From Morinoia aosen (lineage: Eukaryota > Arthropoda > Malacostraca > Amphipoda > Talitridae), in NCBI GenBank assembly GCA_030386875.1, contig CM059576.1, positions 11,003,058 to 11,067,057 of the forward strand: 64,000 nt of DNA. The letters run 5' to 3'. The notes beneath the pieces were generated by a model that saw only the letters and a program-made list of their open reading frames with translations, was not told the DNA's origin and did no database searches. This document shows positions 46,258-57,898 of this stretch, piece by piece. Position numbers and translations under genes: made by a program. Position 1 is the stretch's first letter; every line of letters starts with the position of its first letter.

Positions 46258-49200
46258 TGTAGCATTAGCTACAAAATGTATAAATTCAGTGAATTTCTTA
46301 TTAACATTTAAATAACATAATTATTGGCATTAAAAATCTTACATTAAATTATTATTACTACTTATAATGAGTAATCTTATAATTATACTTATAATTAGTA
46401 ATCTTAGAAGTTTTTGTGCAATAGCACAAAAATGATAATACCATCGACAGTGTTTGAGTTTTAAGTCGTTGTGATGGCAACATCGCATCCGACGCCATTG
46501 TCGGACTGTCATTTCTTACTCGCGTGTTAGCTTGTGTGGTTCAGCGTCTCGTAAGTGAAAATAAGTGTTTAATTTAGAGCAAATCTCGCTTAGAAGATAT
46601 TGTGTTTTTCTTCTCCCATCGTGTTAAGTGATTTTTATCAGTGCTGTGTTATTTAAAGATGTGCAAATAGTTCGTAGATATTTCGTGCGAATTGCGTGGC
46701 ATATTCTGAAGTGTTCTCAAAAATGGCGTAGAGTGAATGGTGTGTGTCATGTTCATTTTTATGTTCAAAGTTACAATTTATATATTCAAATATTTCATTC
46801 CACTGCAAGTATGTACTTACAGTGTTTTCAGTATAATTGGCATGTGGATAGTGTAGGACTGCCTGTTGGTTTTCGTGCGGGCATATTATAATTTACGAGA
46901 TTCATTAATATTCATTCGTATTATTATTGATCGTGTGCTTAAATTGGATCGCCGATCGTGCGCTTAAATCACATGTAGTTTTCATAATATGAATAACAAT
47001 TATGATCTTATCAAAATTCTTGTAAATGTCATGCTTATATTTTTAAATTAAGAGCAGTAGAGAAAGAGCTATTGCCAGCTTGTTAAATCTATTCCTAATC
47101 TTCATGAGCTTAACAAAAAGAGCAATAAATAGCTCGAGTTAAATCTGTAGGAAAAACTTAGGGTTTCTCCGTGATGGGAATTTACCTGTCGGGTTTTGAT
47201 TGGTCGCCGCTGGGTGGTTCAGTGGAAATTTTATATTGAACGGCTAAGACAATAAACTCGATCGATTCTCGAAGCGCACTGGGTAAATTATGAGAAGGAA
47301 AATGAAAACGTTTTTGGAACTCAGCTCGTTTTTCTGCTGTGTAGTTTATTGAGGTAGAACCAAGGAGGACTGGCTTCTTTGGCTCTTGATCTCGAAGAGC
47401 TTGTTGAGGTGGCAATCCTTGCCGGAGGACCAGGCTGGAGTTGACGAAGGCCGGCACGCGATGAGTAGGCAAGTTGAGTGAGTGGTGTTTGGGAGGTTTA
47501 ATTAAGCCATTGGAGGCAATTTAGTGAGGGTAAGTGAATTAGTTCAGGTAGAACTAAAGACTCAAAAATAAGGTGAGTTGTGAGTGCAAGTTAATTCAGG
47601 CTCATCAGCAACATTAACGGGCAGCAGGTGAGTTTGCTGCTTATGTGAGAATATTATTTAGCAATCAGCGTGGCACTCAAGAAAGAGCAAAAAACCAAAA
47701 ACCCAGGGAGATTTGACTGTGAGGGTTGTGTATGGCGCTGATGTAGAGGTCCTGCACAGGATTCCAGGATGCTGGATTAGGCGTTCCAGGAGAGACATTA
47801 AGACATTCCCTACTGAATATCCAACACAATAATGAATAAATCTTCCCACACGGAGAAGTCCGAGAAACTCCTACAGGTTCGACTCCAGCTAACTTGAGAG
47901 GAGAGAGGAAGAATTTAATCAAGAAAGTCTGATACAACTGCTGTTGCTTTAAATGCAAGGCATGAGATTTAAGAATTTTTAGTAGACTATTTTGATTTTT
48001 CAAAAGGCAACCAGGGGGAAAATTCCCCTGGAATCATGGAAGGCACATGATTTAACAAGGCATGGCTTATGAAACAGAAAAGGAGAATTACATCAATTAA
48101 GTAAAATACGTAGCATGTGGATTTAGATTTTTTTTAATGTACTCTAGGACATCTCGATAGCTGTACGAGAATACAGGGAGAAAAATTCCCTAAAGTTAGT
48201 TGATAAAGGTTTTACTGAATTTTCTCTGATAAATATCGTTGGCAAGAAATGAAGGAATAAAAGGAATAATATTCCCTCTGATAAAGGAAAAGGAAAACTG
48301 CGTTTTGGATCTCACAGAAGGAAAATACGCAAAGAAAACGAAAGCAAGATTATTACGTGCGGCGGTGGACCCCAGCGGCTTTACGCGTCGGCATAAGCCA
48401 AAGTCGCCGGCGTCTTGCACACACTTAAGATAGGCAGATAGTGATGGGTGTTTTTGTCACACGAATACGATGAAGTACATTAATTTTATTGAGATGATTG
48501 ATATCGAATTAAGTGAGATTACGTAAATATATGAAGTTCCAAACTTTAGCAAGTAGACATGATTAATCCTCGTAATCCGTAATCAGTACGAAATTCATGA
48601 AAGGCATTCCTAGTTTATTTCACATAATATAGTGCACTTTATCAAAGAGTAAGCACGAATGAAATGTGGCAAAAGCTAAAAAAAAACGTTAGCAGGCACA
48701 TTCAGGAATAATCTTCGTACTCTATAATCAGTACGAGATTTAAAGGAAAAACATTCCTAATTTAATTCACATCAAAGCACTAAAAAACACTGCAAGTATG
48801 TTTTATTAAAAAGATTATTTTTGCAGGAATATAATGCAATTAAAATTTTAGAGTAGTGACACGAGACGGCAGTTTGTGCTGCGCCATTTTGTAAGAACAA
48901 AGGCATCGGCGACAAAGGCGTCGTCAACAAAGACGCCGAGGCGAGGCGCCGGCATATTTCCGCGCTCTCTCCTAGTGTTCTATGAACGGTCTTGATATTT
49001 GTGACCGCTACAAGTATATAACTTTGTAGTAAGGCGAAGACGTATTTAGCAACAATGATAATTCGACACAAGACGTGAAATGGCACGCAATTGTTTACGC
49101 TCTTTCGCGTTGGTGTAGCACTCGAAATAAAAACATGCTAGTTTAAGAATTTTAGCACTATTTTCAAGCTTATCACTACATCACGACACTGAAATAATTC

Positions 49201-50346
49201 CTTAATTTAAAAAAAAACACAATGCACACGGAGAATTAACACGGTAATACTTTACCAGGTTTTTTTTCTATTCTCACACTTTACTTCTTACACTTACAAT
49301 GGACGCTGTATGCACGAACTAAGGAACGACGGACAAGTGAGTGAGTGAGGCTCAGTTCAGCGTAGCGCTTAGATGTTGCCACTTCCGGATGCTTTTAAAC
49401 TCAAAATGTCAAATCGTGATTGTTATATTTTATGTATTTACACAAAAACTTCAAGAGTTTACAATTATAAGTTGAAAATTATTATTAATAATTTAGATTG
49501 AGATTTTTGATGTCAAGAATTATTTTCTTTACGTGCGAGTGATAATTTATATAATTTTACGCTTTGTAGCAAATGCTACATACCGTTGCAATGCTAGGGA
49601 TGACAGTTGTGTGGATTTCCTTGGTGCCTCTCCGGGAATGTATCATTCAGCGTCTTCGAATATTCCAGATTCTTCGACGTCAACAAACGCCACAACACAT
49701 TATCCCTGGGCCTTGAGCTTTACTCGAGCTTTACATTCAACTGAGCCTTAAGTCACCTTGGGCTATACTTGTAAACTCAGCCTTGAGTTTCACCAGATAC
49801 TTTGCCCTAGTTCTGACGTGAGCCGGACTTTTACCTGGGCTTTATTTACCTTGCATTCACCTCGGTTTCGAGCTGTTTTTCAGCCTGGTATATTATCTAA
49901 TTGCTGGCTAAATATTAAACTGCTCCAACCACGGACATTTGTCTTCAGCGTGTAATGATCTTAAATTGATCTTAAGTTGATTTTGCATTCACCTGCTCAA
50001 AATTAAACAGACTTGGAGCTTATCCAGAAATTCCACTGATTTCTCGGGCTTGTTAATTTGCCCGCACTCTGAAAGTGACCTCCACAAAACACACTCACGC
50101 ACACCCTGCCAACGTCATCACTCGCCGGAGTCTCCACCTGCACGGACTGCACCATCTCAGTCAAGTTCTTCAGTTAATCAAGAACGCGATGGTCCTCCCG
50201 GCTTCTTCCAATAAAGATCTATAAGCTGAGTCCAAAAATTATCGTCATTCCCCTTCTCTTTATCGTGCTCTTAAACGTACTTCTCGAGATTATTTACGTT
50301 TTGGTGGTTGGGTATTATCGTAAAGTCTACCCCGACCATCGAAACA
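46258..50346 (+). repeat. 3' LTR of element B, split by a solo LTR
   Basis: The pieces 46258-47186 and 49585-50346 match the 5' LTR in order. The break is at gggaatttacc, and the 4 bases tacc are repeated on the far side of the insertion. Confidence 0.9.
47187..49580 (-). mobile_element. Solo LTR of a related Gypsy family C, nested in LTR B
   Basis: 2394 bases. On the minus strand it starts tgtagcatttgctaca and ends aaaacccgaca. It is flanked by the 4-base duplication tacc (47183-47186 and 49581-49584). Its first 150 minus-strand bases resemble the B and D LTR starts (ataataattttcaacttataa, gaagtttttgtgtaaa, tggcaacatc). No gag or pol similarity is seen inside, so it is best read as a solo LTR left by recombination. 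Minus-strand frames inside have no recognised homology. Confidence 0.75.
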
Positions 50347-50546
50347 TAAAAGGCTTGTGTTTCTTTTAAATCCGCTGTTGAGCTTGTCGTGGGAATTTGC
50401 ACGTCATCAGCATACATTGAGATTTTTGTGTTTGCCGGCATAGTGGGGAAATCACTGATGAAAATTGAAAATAGGAGTGGGCCGATGATTGAACCTTGAG
50501 GAACGCCAAAATTATTTGGTATGAATGATGACATTTTGTTATTCAA
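50347..50546 (-). pseudogene. LINE 2, reverse transcriptase segment with Y-A-D-D
   Basis: The minus-strand frame has F-G-V-P-Q-G-S-I-I-G-P-L-L-F-S-I-F and M-Y-A-D-D-V-Q-I, the two most conserved blocks of a non-LTR reverse transcriptase. It breaks off at Gypsy B. The D-D pair is intact. Its 5' side ends at 50546, where element D sequence resumes. Confidence 0.85.
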
Positions 50547-50702
50547 GCACAGATGTAGAAGAACCTATCATTGGCGCTGATTTCTTAGCAAAGTTTTGAC
50601 ATGTTGTCGATATCAAAAACTGGGAAATTAGAGATGAAGAGACGCAGATCTCAATTCCTGCTTGTGGTGTAACTTAATCTAACCCAGACCTCAAGCTTAA
50701 AA
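50547..50702 (+). pseudogene. Element D, last protease fragment and LTR tip
   Basis: gaacctatcattggcgctga and ttcttagcaaagttt match element B at 43135-43170 (protease end). Directly after it, aacttaatctaacccagacctcaag matches the end of LTR D at 32826-32850. Confidence 0.75.
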
Positions 50703-50819
50703 CATATACGCACACACATATACGAGTAAGCATGTTTGCAAATTTCAGCGTATTGGCAATCAAATCATAATACCTACGCATACTTCAAGACTGTTGTGTG
50801 ATGTCTTCAAATATAAAAA

Positions 50820-52090
50820 AATATACTAATAAACATAAAGAACAATCTTGCTCATGATACAGATAAAGTGGCAGTCAAGCTTTGTGTAATCGTAGGAAAT
50901 AACCTGATGAAAAATAAGGAATGGGAAAAACACTTCGAAAAACGTTTAAATGAAATGGTTTATAATATCCTAAAAGATATTTCAAGAAAACTCAGGTTAC
51001 TGTCGAGAAACAACAAAAAAATATATATTTCATGTCCTCCCGGTATTTGCTGCAACATTATGCGGAAATGGGTACAGGGGATAAAACGGAGATACAGTGA
51101 CAAGGATCGTAGATCCTGAGTAGTTTAGTGGACAAGTCTGGTACCAGGCGCTGAACTCTGTGTGAAAATTGTGGAGGGAATTGTAGGCCGTTACAAAGGC
51201 CCCGACACTGTCGGCCCTCAAGTTCAAGTTCAAGTTCAAGTTCAGTGTAAGCCGGATATCACTTATGAATAGCAAATATCTACAATATTTTGGCAGAAAT
51301 GCGTAAATAAACCTATCAAAATGGAAACTCATAGCTTGTTCAACATACGGACAGAAAGATAATTTTAACACGATTTATATGCTCAAATTGCACTTGATTT
51401 AATTTGTCTAACTGCATTTTTTATTCTTCAGATTGATAGAAACTTCCTCTAGGGAAGTGATAGAAATTTTTTTGAATCATTTTGCCAGTGCAATCAAATT
51501 ACTTAACCGGATTGTTTTTACGTAAAAAATAGAAATATGAACATGTAACTATATCTATTTATGTAAGTATACATATACCTACATACGTGAACACATATAC
51601 TGATATACATACATATTGAAAATGAATATAAGAAAAAAATACACATCAAAAATTAAAAGGTAAGAAAAAACCTACCTCCTACAATATCAAAAATGACAGT
51701 TTCATCCCGGTAATCATAAAAAATTATTCAGAAAAAATAACTTTAAAGAAAGAAGACTTTAAAAATGTAAAAATGAACTGTTTTTTAATTTTCAATAGAA
51801 ATTTTATGGAAAACTCGGGTTTTAGTAGTAACTCGGGTTAATTTTATAGAAAACTCAAGGAACAACAACAAAGAAGACAACTCGGAGTTCAAATTCAATG
51901 TGTATTCTCTTCAGCATTTTACAGACATGTGTAGGCTATCTTACATGGGATAAAATGGAATAACATTGTGGCCAGATATTTCATCTGAGTGGCTATTATT
52001 TACAAAATGTGACATGTGGAGATAGATTAAACTGTGGTCCACACTCCACAGTAATAATTTTAACAACTTTAATTTAGAGGGTCAATATGT
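50820..52090 (+). repeat. Diverged repeat Z, copy 2
   Basis: Aligns with 35855-36775 over most of its length and is interrupted by a small SINE (51100-51242). No coding frame. Confidence 0.6.
51100..51242 (+). mobile_element. Short SINE-like insertion with (TTCAAG)n tail
   Basis: Relative to repeat Z copy 1 it interrupts gagatacagtg/taagccg, with cagtg repeated at both ends (51095-51099 and 51243-51247). It has tagtttagtgg, an A-box-like string, near its left end and a run of aagttc units at its right end. No clear B box. Confidence 0.6.
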
Positions 52091-54769
52091 ATTTTATGTC
52101 ATCCACCAAAATTAAAAATTCCGATTGAAAGAATCATTAAAGGAACCCATTTAAAAATGTTTTACATGAATAACATTCTGCTCGCTGATGCGTTATTTTA
52201 GAATGTTTCATATGAGAAAGTTGTGGTTAGTCTATGTAAGAATACTAGTGCAATCTTGTGGCCAGGAAACTTAAAAACCATGCATGTAAAGAAATTGACA
52301 GGATTGTACACTTCCTTGCTATGATAGAGTGTATACACAGAAGAATCAGCTGTTTGTTTGAAAATTAATGGTTTGGATTCAAAATTTTTGGAGAATTATC
52401 AAAATTATCAGCTGTATGATGTAGTAATGGTTAATGAATTGAGAAAAAAATAACTAAGAATGTTTGAAATTTGTCAAGAGATTGAAATTTCAGTGCATTA
52501 TTTTATGGAACTTGAAATAAATTGATTGCTTCAATTCTGATGAAACTCACAGGAATAAGATGAGCAGTGCCTGGCTTATTTTAGTATAAATGCCATTGCA
52601 TGACTAAATCAAAGGTTTGAAAGTTGGTAGTGCTTTTGAATGAATTATGTGCTTGTCCCAAGGTGGCCAAAAATGACTGTGGAAACTTTCAAAAAGTTAC
52701 AATAGTGTAATCTGTTTTTGAGGCAATGATGAAAGCTGTCTTAAATTATGCTAATATAGTTGATGAATACAGAATGGTTAGTGGATGAAATATTTTTTTG
52801 AGAGAATATCCGTGTTATGTATTCAATAAAGCTGGGTTTTAAAAAGTTCTATTATTCTAAAATTTACTGAACTTTTGCTGACTGATTTTTGTGATGTATC
52901 AGAAGTAGACTTCAATAAGATTGTAAGACGATAGGAAATATAGATTGAATGATAGGGAACTGCATGAAAGAAAAGTTAACATGGTATGTTTGAAAGCAAG
53001 ATCTAATATTAAAATTTAAACAAGGAAAAAAGTTCTAAAATTTCTCTAATCTATTATAAAATTAGATTGCTTCTCCTCTATATTCAACTTCTTCTGAGAA
53101 CATCAAATCTGTTTTATGATGAAAATTTTATAGGCCTATGCCAATAATTATTTTGTTTCTGAAATATGTAAATTTGATACTTGTAAATTATGAGGTTGTG
53201 GGGGTTTAAGTTCTTTTCAAAACAAGCCAGGCAGATTAATAAGTGCTTAGACTTGAGCTTTGTCCGTAAACCAAAACCTGAAAAGATCATGTTCCATCAC
53301 TTATTTTATATATTGTAAGGCATTACAATTTAATATTAACAAAGTGAAGTATGTAACATTAAACATAAAATTGCACAATGTGATACTGGATATTGATGCT
53401 CAGAGATCTTGATTAACTTAAAACAATGAAAAATCAAACTCGCCCTATAACAGGGGTTCTCACGGGTTGTAACTCTACAGATGAAACTAGAAATTTAGTG
53501 GAATTTTTCTGGTTAATTTGTCTAGTCTGAAACAAAAAATGCAATGAAATAAATGATGAAATCATTTCTCCTAATTATACGTCTGAAACAAAGTTCTGAA
53601 GTTTGAACAAGACCATACAATAAACAATCAACTATTTGTTTTTATTTAGTAGACACACTGCTTGCATGAATTCAACTAAGTTGAAAGTCGACTTAGCTAT
53701 GCAACTGGGTGACAAGTGTTGCCATACACTGTCTCCTGAAAGGGTTTTTATTGGAAAAAAATGGAATCAATCTTGTTGAAGAAGCACCACAAGGTTATTG
53801 ATTGGCATAAAATTTAAGGATTCTCAACTTTTTATGGATTGAGGTCAGCTAAATGATCTTAGTGTTTTTAACAGTAACATTTAATGGCTACTTTTTATTT
53901 CAACCTTGTATTATTATCTCTCTAAATACCAAATTGTGGAAGCATTGTAGTACAAACTTATTCATCATCAAATACAAGACATTTGAATTTTCTTACACTG
54001 AATTTGATGGTAATGTTGTACTCTGTTAGTTTCATAATATAGCTTGGATTTGTAAAGATGAGTAAAATTAATAATTTGCAAGAAATGCAGATCAAAAAAA
54101 TGCATACAATATCACCCTAGCCTCAAACCATTTATTTGCCAACTAGCAAGCACTGTCATTTGCAGTATTGTATGTTGTCACAAACATTAGAACATTGAAG
54201 CAAGCATTTATGGTTGAAAGTGATAAGAAAATTACTCCTAGTACAAAAGCAGTCTGTTGCATTGGATCTTTTTGCTCATAATGAAATTATATTATATTTT
54301 CACCCTTTTGTCTTATGTTTCCTTACTTATTTAATTATGTCTGAATCCATTGATGAAATAATTTATCTTATATGTCTCTTTCGTTGATGCATGTTCATGG
54401 TTCAGAACAAGTAGTATTGCCTTTTTATAGAAAATAATGATAAATGTTATAGATCTATTCTTCAATGCAATAAAATATCATTCGTGATAGAGATGCGTGG
54501 AGAGTATAAATTTGAACATTGTGTTGAAGAAGAGACTTGTGAAACAGGGATTATTTCTGTTGTGAACTTGCATAACTGGTGCCCTGGTTCTTTGCTAAAT
54601 CAAACTCTTGTTGCTACCTGAGCAGAAACAGCTTCTGGCAGATGTTTATTTGTATTATCAAACAATTGGACGCATTATGAAACGTGTAACTTTGGCGTTT
54701 GGATGTGAATTATTTTTCCACACAGAATTGAGCCCACACATTTTCAATTTTTATATATAGAATAATGCG
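52091..54769. other. AT-rich spacer, no gene or element recognised
   Basis: About 2.7 kb of low-GC sequence with many stops in all frames. I found no terminal repeats, conserved motifs or RNA genes. Confidence 0.5.
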
Positions 54770-55350
54770 GCTCATAATTTTATAAGGTAAATCTGAAGGA
54801 TATGTCAGTTATCGATTATCCACTTTTTGGTGCCTGAACCTTATTAATTGAATCAAAATAAACAAGTTTTCTTCTATGCACTTTCGGTCTCAAATGAGTA
54901 TTTTACGATTTATAGCGGTAAGTTTAGTTTCGTCTTTGATGACGAATGCGCTCGAATAAACAGCTACTCATTGATTTTCGAATTTTTGTTGTTTGAATCA
55001 TGGTAATAACATCGAAATAAACAACTTTTCTTCTGTACACTTTTTTCGTCAAATGAGTATTAAAAAAGGTATAGCGGTAGGTTTGGTTTCATCCTTGATG
55101 ACGATCGCGCTGGAAGTGAGTGCGCTTTGCAGTGTTGCTGTCCGACGTGCTCCTTGAATTACTTGCCGCTTCAAACACAAGTTGCGGCAAGTCATTTACC
55201 GCTATACGAAATAAAATACTCATTTATGACGGAAAGTGCATAGAAGAAAACTTGTTTATTTCGATCTAATTAACAATGCTAAGGCATCGAAATTAATAAA
55301 ATCGATAACTGACATATCCTTCAAATTTACCTTCTATAATTTTTAAATTA
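54770..55350. mobile_element. Fold-back (MITE-like) element
   Basis: 54775-54925 and 55185-55347 are inverted copies sharing ggatatgtcagttatcgatt, aagttttcttctatgcactt and aaatgagtatttta. Part of the left arm is also repeated directly (54840-54955 and 55005-55115, ending gatgacgaatgcgctcgaa / gatgacgatcgcgctggaa). About 580 bases in all, no coding. Confidence 0.7.
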
Positions 55351-57898
55351 GTTTAATGTAGTACCTGCATCTTAGCAACTTGGCTGGAAAATTTATTATT
55401 CTACAGATGTTTTTGTTCAATTTTCGTGTTAACAGTTTTGGAATTATCATTCTGACACATACATTAGGGGAACCTAATTTTAATTTACCACACATAAAGT
55501 GAATTTTTGCTTGAGGAGACCAAATATCCTTGTGGGTCGAGACATCATATATGAGATTTTTGTGTGAAAATGTTCCTAAACCCTTCCTACATCATGTAGT
55601 GAAAACGGGAACCCTGTACGAGGCTTCTAACCCCCCCCAAAATAGCTCCCAAAGGGGGTTTTTTACCCTAAATACCCTCCAAAAGGAAGGTATTTTGGAG
55701 GCATACCCAGAGGGTTTCCATAATACCCAAAGGGAGAAAACAATGGAAAAACCAAGTGAGATATATAAAATTAGTTGTGTTATAGTTATTTTGTAGGAAT
55801 AACAAAAACCTAAGTATCATATATGGCAAAGTGCTCTGAAGAGTAGAATACCCCTTTAGGAAGAATTTCTTTGAAATTGAACCTAGAGCAATGAAATTTG
55901 ATATACTGATAGGAAATGCAATTTGAAATCATTAATCTTGAGTGAAAAAATGTGATTTTCTTGAAAGAAAACGAGATATAGAAAACGAAGTTTTTGGGGG
56001 AGTTTTTCAAAATGCATCTCTTCCAACAGTTTTTGAGTAGAAGTGATGATTTTGGTGTCATTGGATGCGGAAATACCTGTACATTCCAAAAACTAACATG
56101 GCATTCTCCAAACATTCAATTTAAAATAGAAAAATCAAAAATTCCATGGCACGTCTTTCGTTAAAAAACATTATGCCGTCAAAACTCATGATCAAAAATA
56201 AATTTTGAATTGCCAAATTTAGTTTTTGAAATGCCCTTGTTGTTCCGCATCCAATGATACCAAAATCATTACTGTAGCCTAAAAACTATAGGAGGAGACG
56301 CATTTTGAAACACCACATTCTGATGCTTCAAAATAAGGTGAACAAAGAAACATAAACAATCTCAATTTTTCTTTATTATTATTGATTGGGTCAGCTAGGA
56401 CCATTGAAATCATTATACAGTAATAAAGAGACATAGAAGATGACATAGCCACTTCGAGCCATGAAGAAAAAGCCAAGGGGGAAGTGTTGAATGATAAAAT
56501 ACCACTTCCCCCTCCCCTCCCCCCCCATTCTTAAAACCATCGTGGCATCGGACCCAGTGCACATACGAAGCTAATTTTTTCACAGGATGTACCTGACATC
56601 ATACCCTTTCTATAGCACCTAAAAATCAATAGCCAAGAGAACTCGCCAATCTGGGGGTATCCTCCCTTGAACACAACCCCCATTTTCTCAGAACCAACTT
56701 TTTAAGATTTTGACGCTAAATTTCAGCCACAGGTTTCATCAGATTGAGGTCATCTTTTGTGTATCACCAAGAGCAAGGTGAGTACTATAATATGCCTGAG
56801 TTTTTTTTTTGATAATCTTTTAAAATATTTTTGTTTAAATTTTTTATGAAAATAATCACAAAAATATTTTTAAAAAAACTTGTAAAATTTTTCCAAAATT
56901 AAAATGAAAATCTATCTGCACCATTTTGGCTGGTGTTCATTGTGAATCCAACAGAAAAAAAAAACATTTGTCTCTATCTGCATTATTGGCTGAGAAATTT
57001 CCTTTTTAAAGAATTTCTCTCAAGAATTTCAAGGGGGGGGGGGGAGTTTTGGCCAAGTTTCGAAAACTTTATAGGCTATACCTGTCGATTCAAATGCTTC
57101 AAACGTGCTCTGAATACTTCAATGCTTATTTCAACGTGGAAGTATTTTTTAAATTGTAGAGAACAAGCGTTGGTCTCCCTAAACTAACTTAATGTTAATC
57201 TTAATTAGAATTGAGACAAAAATTGTTTATCAAAGTTGTTAGTAGTATTTGGGAGTGCTTGGGGCTGCTAATAATGAATTAGATAAGGGGAAAACTAGAA
57301 GATCGGAACAAGCATGGGAAAGTTTGTAAGGAAAAGTTACCAGGCTATAAATGCTATAAAAATTGTACTGTAAGGAAATAAGGCATTTTGTTGTTTCATT
57401 GGTTGATGTACTTAATTCTCCTTTGTACTTCAATTTCATTCTATTGTATTCAGCTTTGTTTGTTTACTGAATGCTTCTTAAATTTTTTTCAGCTTCCTCC
57501 TACAGCAAAGAAAAAATAACTTGATAAAACCTGCCTTCCTGTGAAAGGAATATCCTGTGTGATCAGGACTCTCATTAGGTAAGTCATTTATCTGTTATTT
57601 GAAGACGCTTATGATGCCAGTCTTTAATTACTATAGTTCTTATGTATTGCAGGATTAAGGGGATGGTTCGGGGTAAAAAAAGTCTGTAATTACTCAGTGG
57701 ATTTTTCTGAGATATCTACCGTAGGTGTAAATTGTTATGAATATTTATTTTATTTGTGCGTATTTTTTGTACCCTTACATGAGTAAGATTATTTAAAAAG
57801 CATGAAAAAACATGTGTTGTGGAAAATCCTACTACAATTTTGAACTCACACAACTGAACATATTTTCTAGATAGGGCCTAGCAAATTGTCTTGTCTAG
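55351..57898. other. Spacer with a short inverted repeat, no gene recognised
   Basis: AT-rich. It includes small palindromes such as ataccctccaaaaggaaggta (about 55674-55694), C- and G-runs (56507-56526; about 57033-57044) and the inverted pair at 56005-56314. Reading frames of 65-101 residues here have the composition of the spacer, and I do not support them as genes. Confidence 0.4.
56005..56314. repeat. Inverted repeat, arms of about 65 bases
   Basis: 56007-56072 (aaaatgcatctcttcc...gatgattttggtgtcattgg) and 56244-56312 (reverse complement aaaatgcgtctcctcc...atgattttggtatcattgg) pair with a loop of about 170 bases. It may be a small fold-back element or part of a hairpin transcript. Confidence 0.65.

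Larger units (their letters stand above)
39759..50346 (+). mobile_element. Ty3/Gypsy element B (fossil, nearly complete)
   Basis: 5' LTR 39759-41435, primer-binding site 41442, gag, pol in the order protease-reverse transcriptase-RNase H-integrase, purine tract just before 46258, and a 3' LTR from 46258 to 50346 that is split by a solo LTR. The LTRs look 97-98% identical by eye, so it is relatively young. It has about three or four breaks. LINE 2 lies on both sides. No convincing target duplication is visible, and no envelope gene is present. It is a close relative of element D. Confidence 0.9.
9351..50702 (+). mobile_element. Ty3/Gypsy-type element D, outermost shell of the nest (fossil)
   Basis: It starts with tgtagcagtcgctaca at 9351 and ends near 50702. 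The 4-base string cata precedes the start (9347-9350) and follows the end (50703-50706), a possible target duplication. Visible parts are the 5' LTR in two pieces (9351-9906; 31991-32856), a primer-binding site at 32858, gag and protease regions (about 33330-34530), and a last protease fragment with the tip of the 3' LTR (50547-50702). Reverse transcriptase and integrase are not seen. It is badly broken and is the oldest insertion in the stack. The rest of the span is younger insertions. Confidence 0.65.

Noticed and set aside
47182-47472. Minus-strand 96-residue frame as a protein of element C
   Set aside because: It crosses the LTR boundary of the solo insertion and has no similarity to gag, pol or env that I can see.
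55530-56115. Frames of 88 and 101 residues as genes
   Set aside because: They have spacer-like composition, overlap a short inverted repeat, and show no motif.
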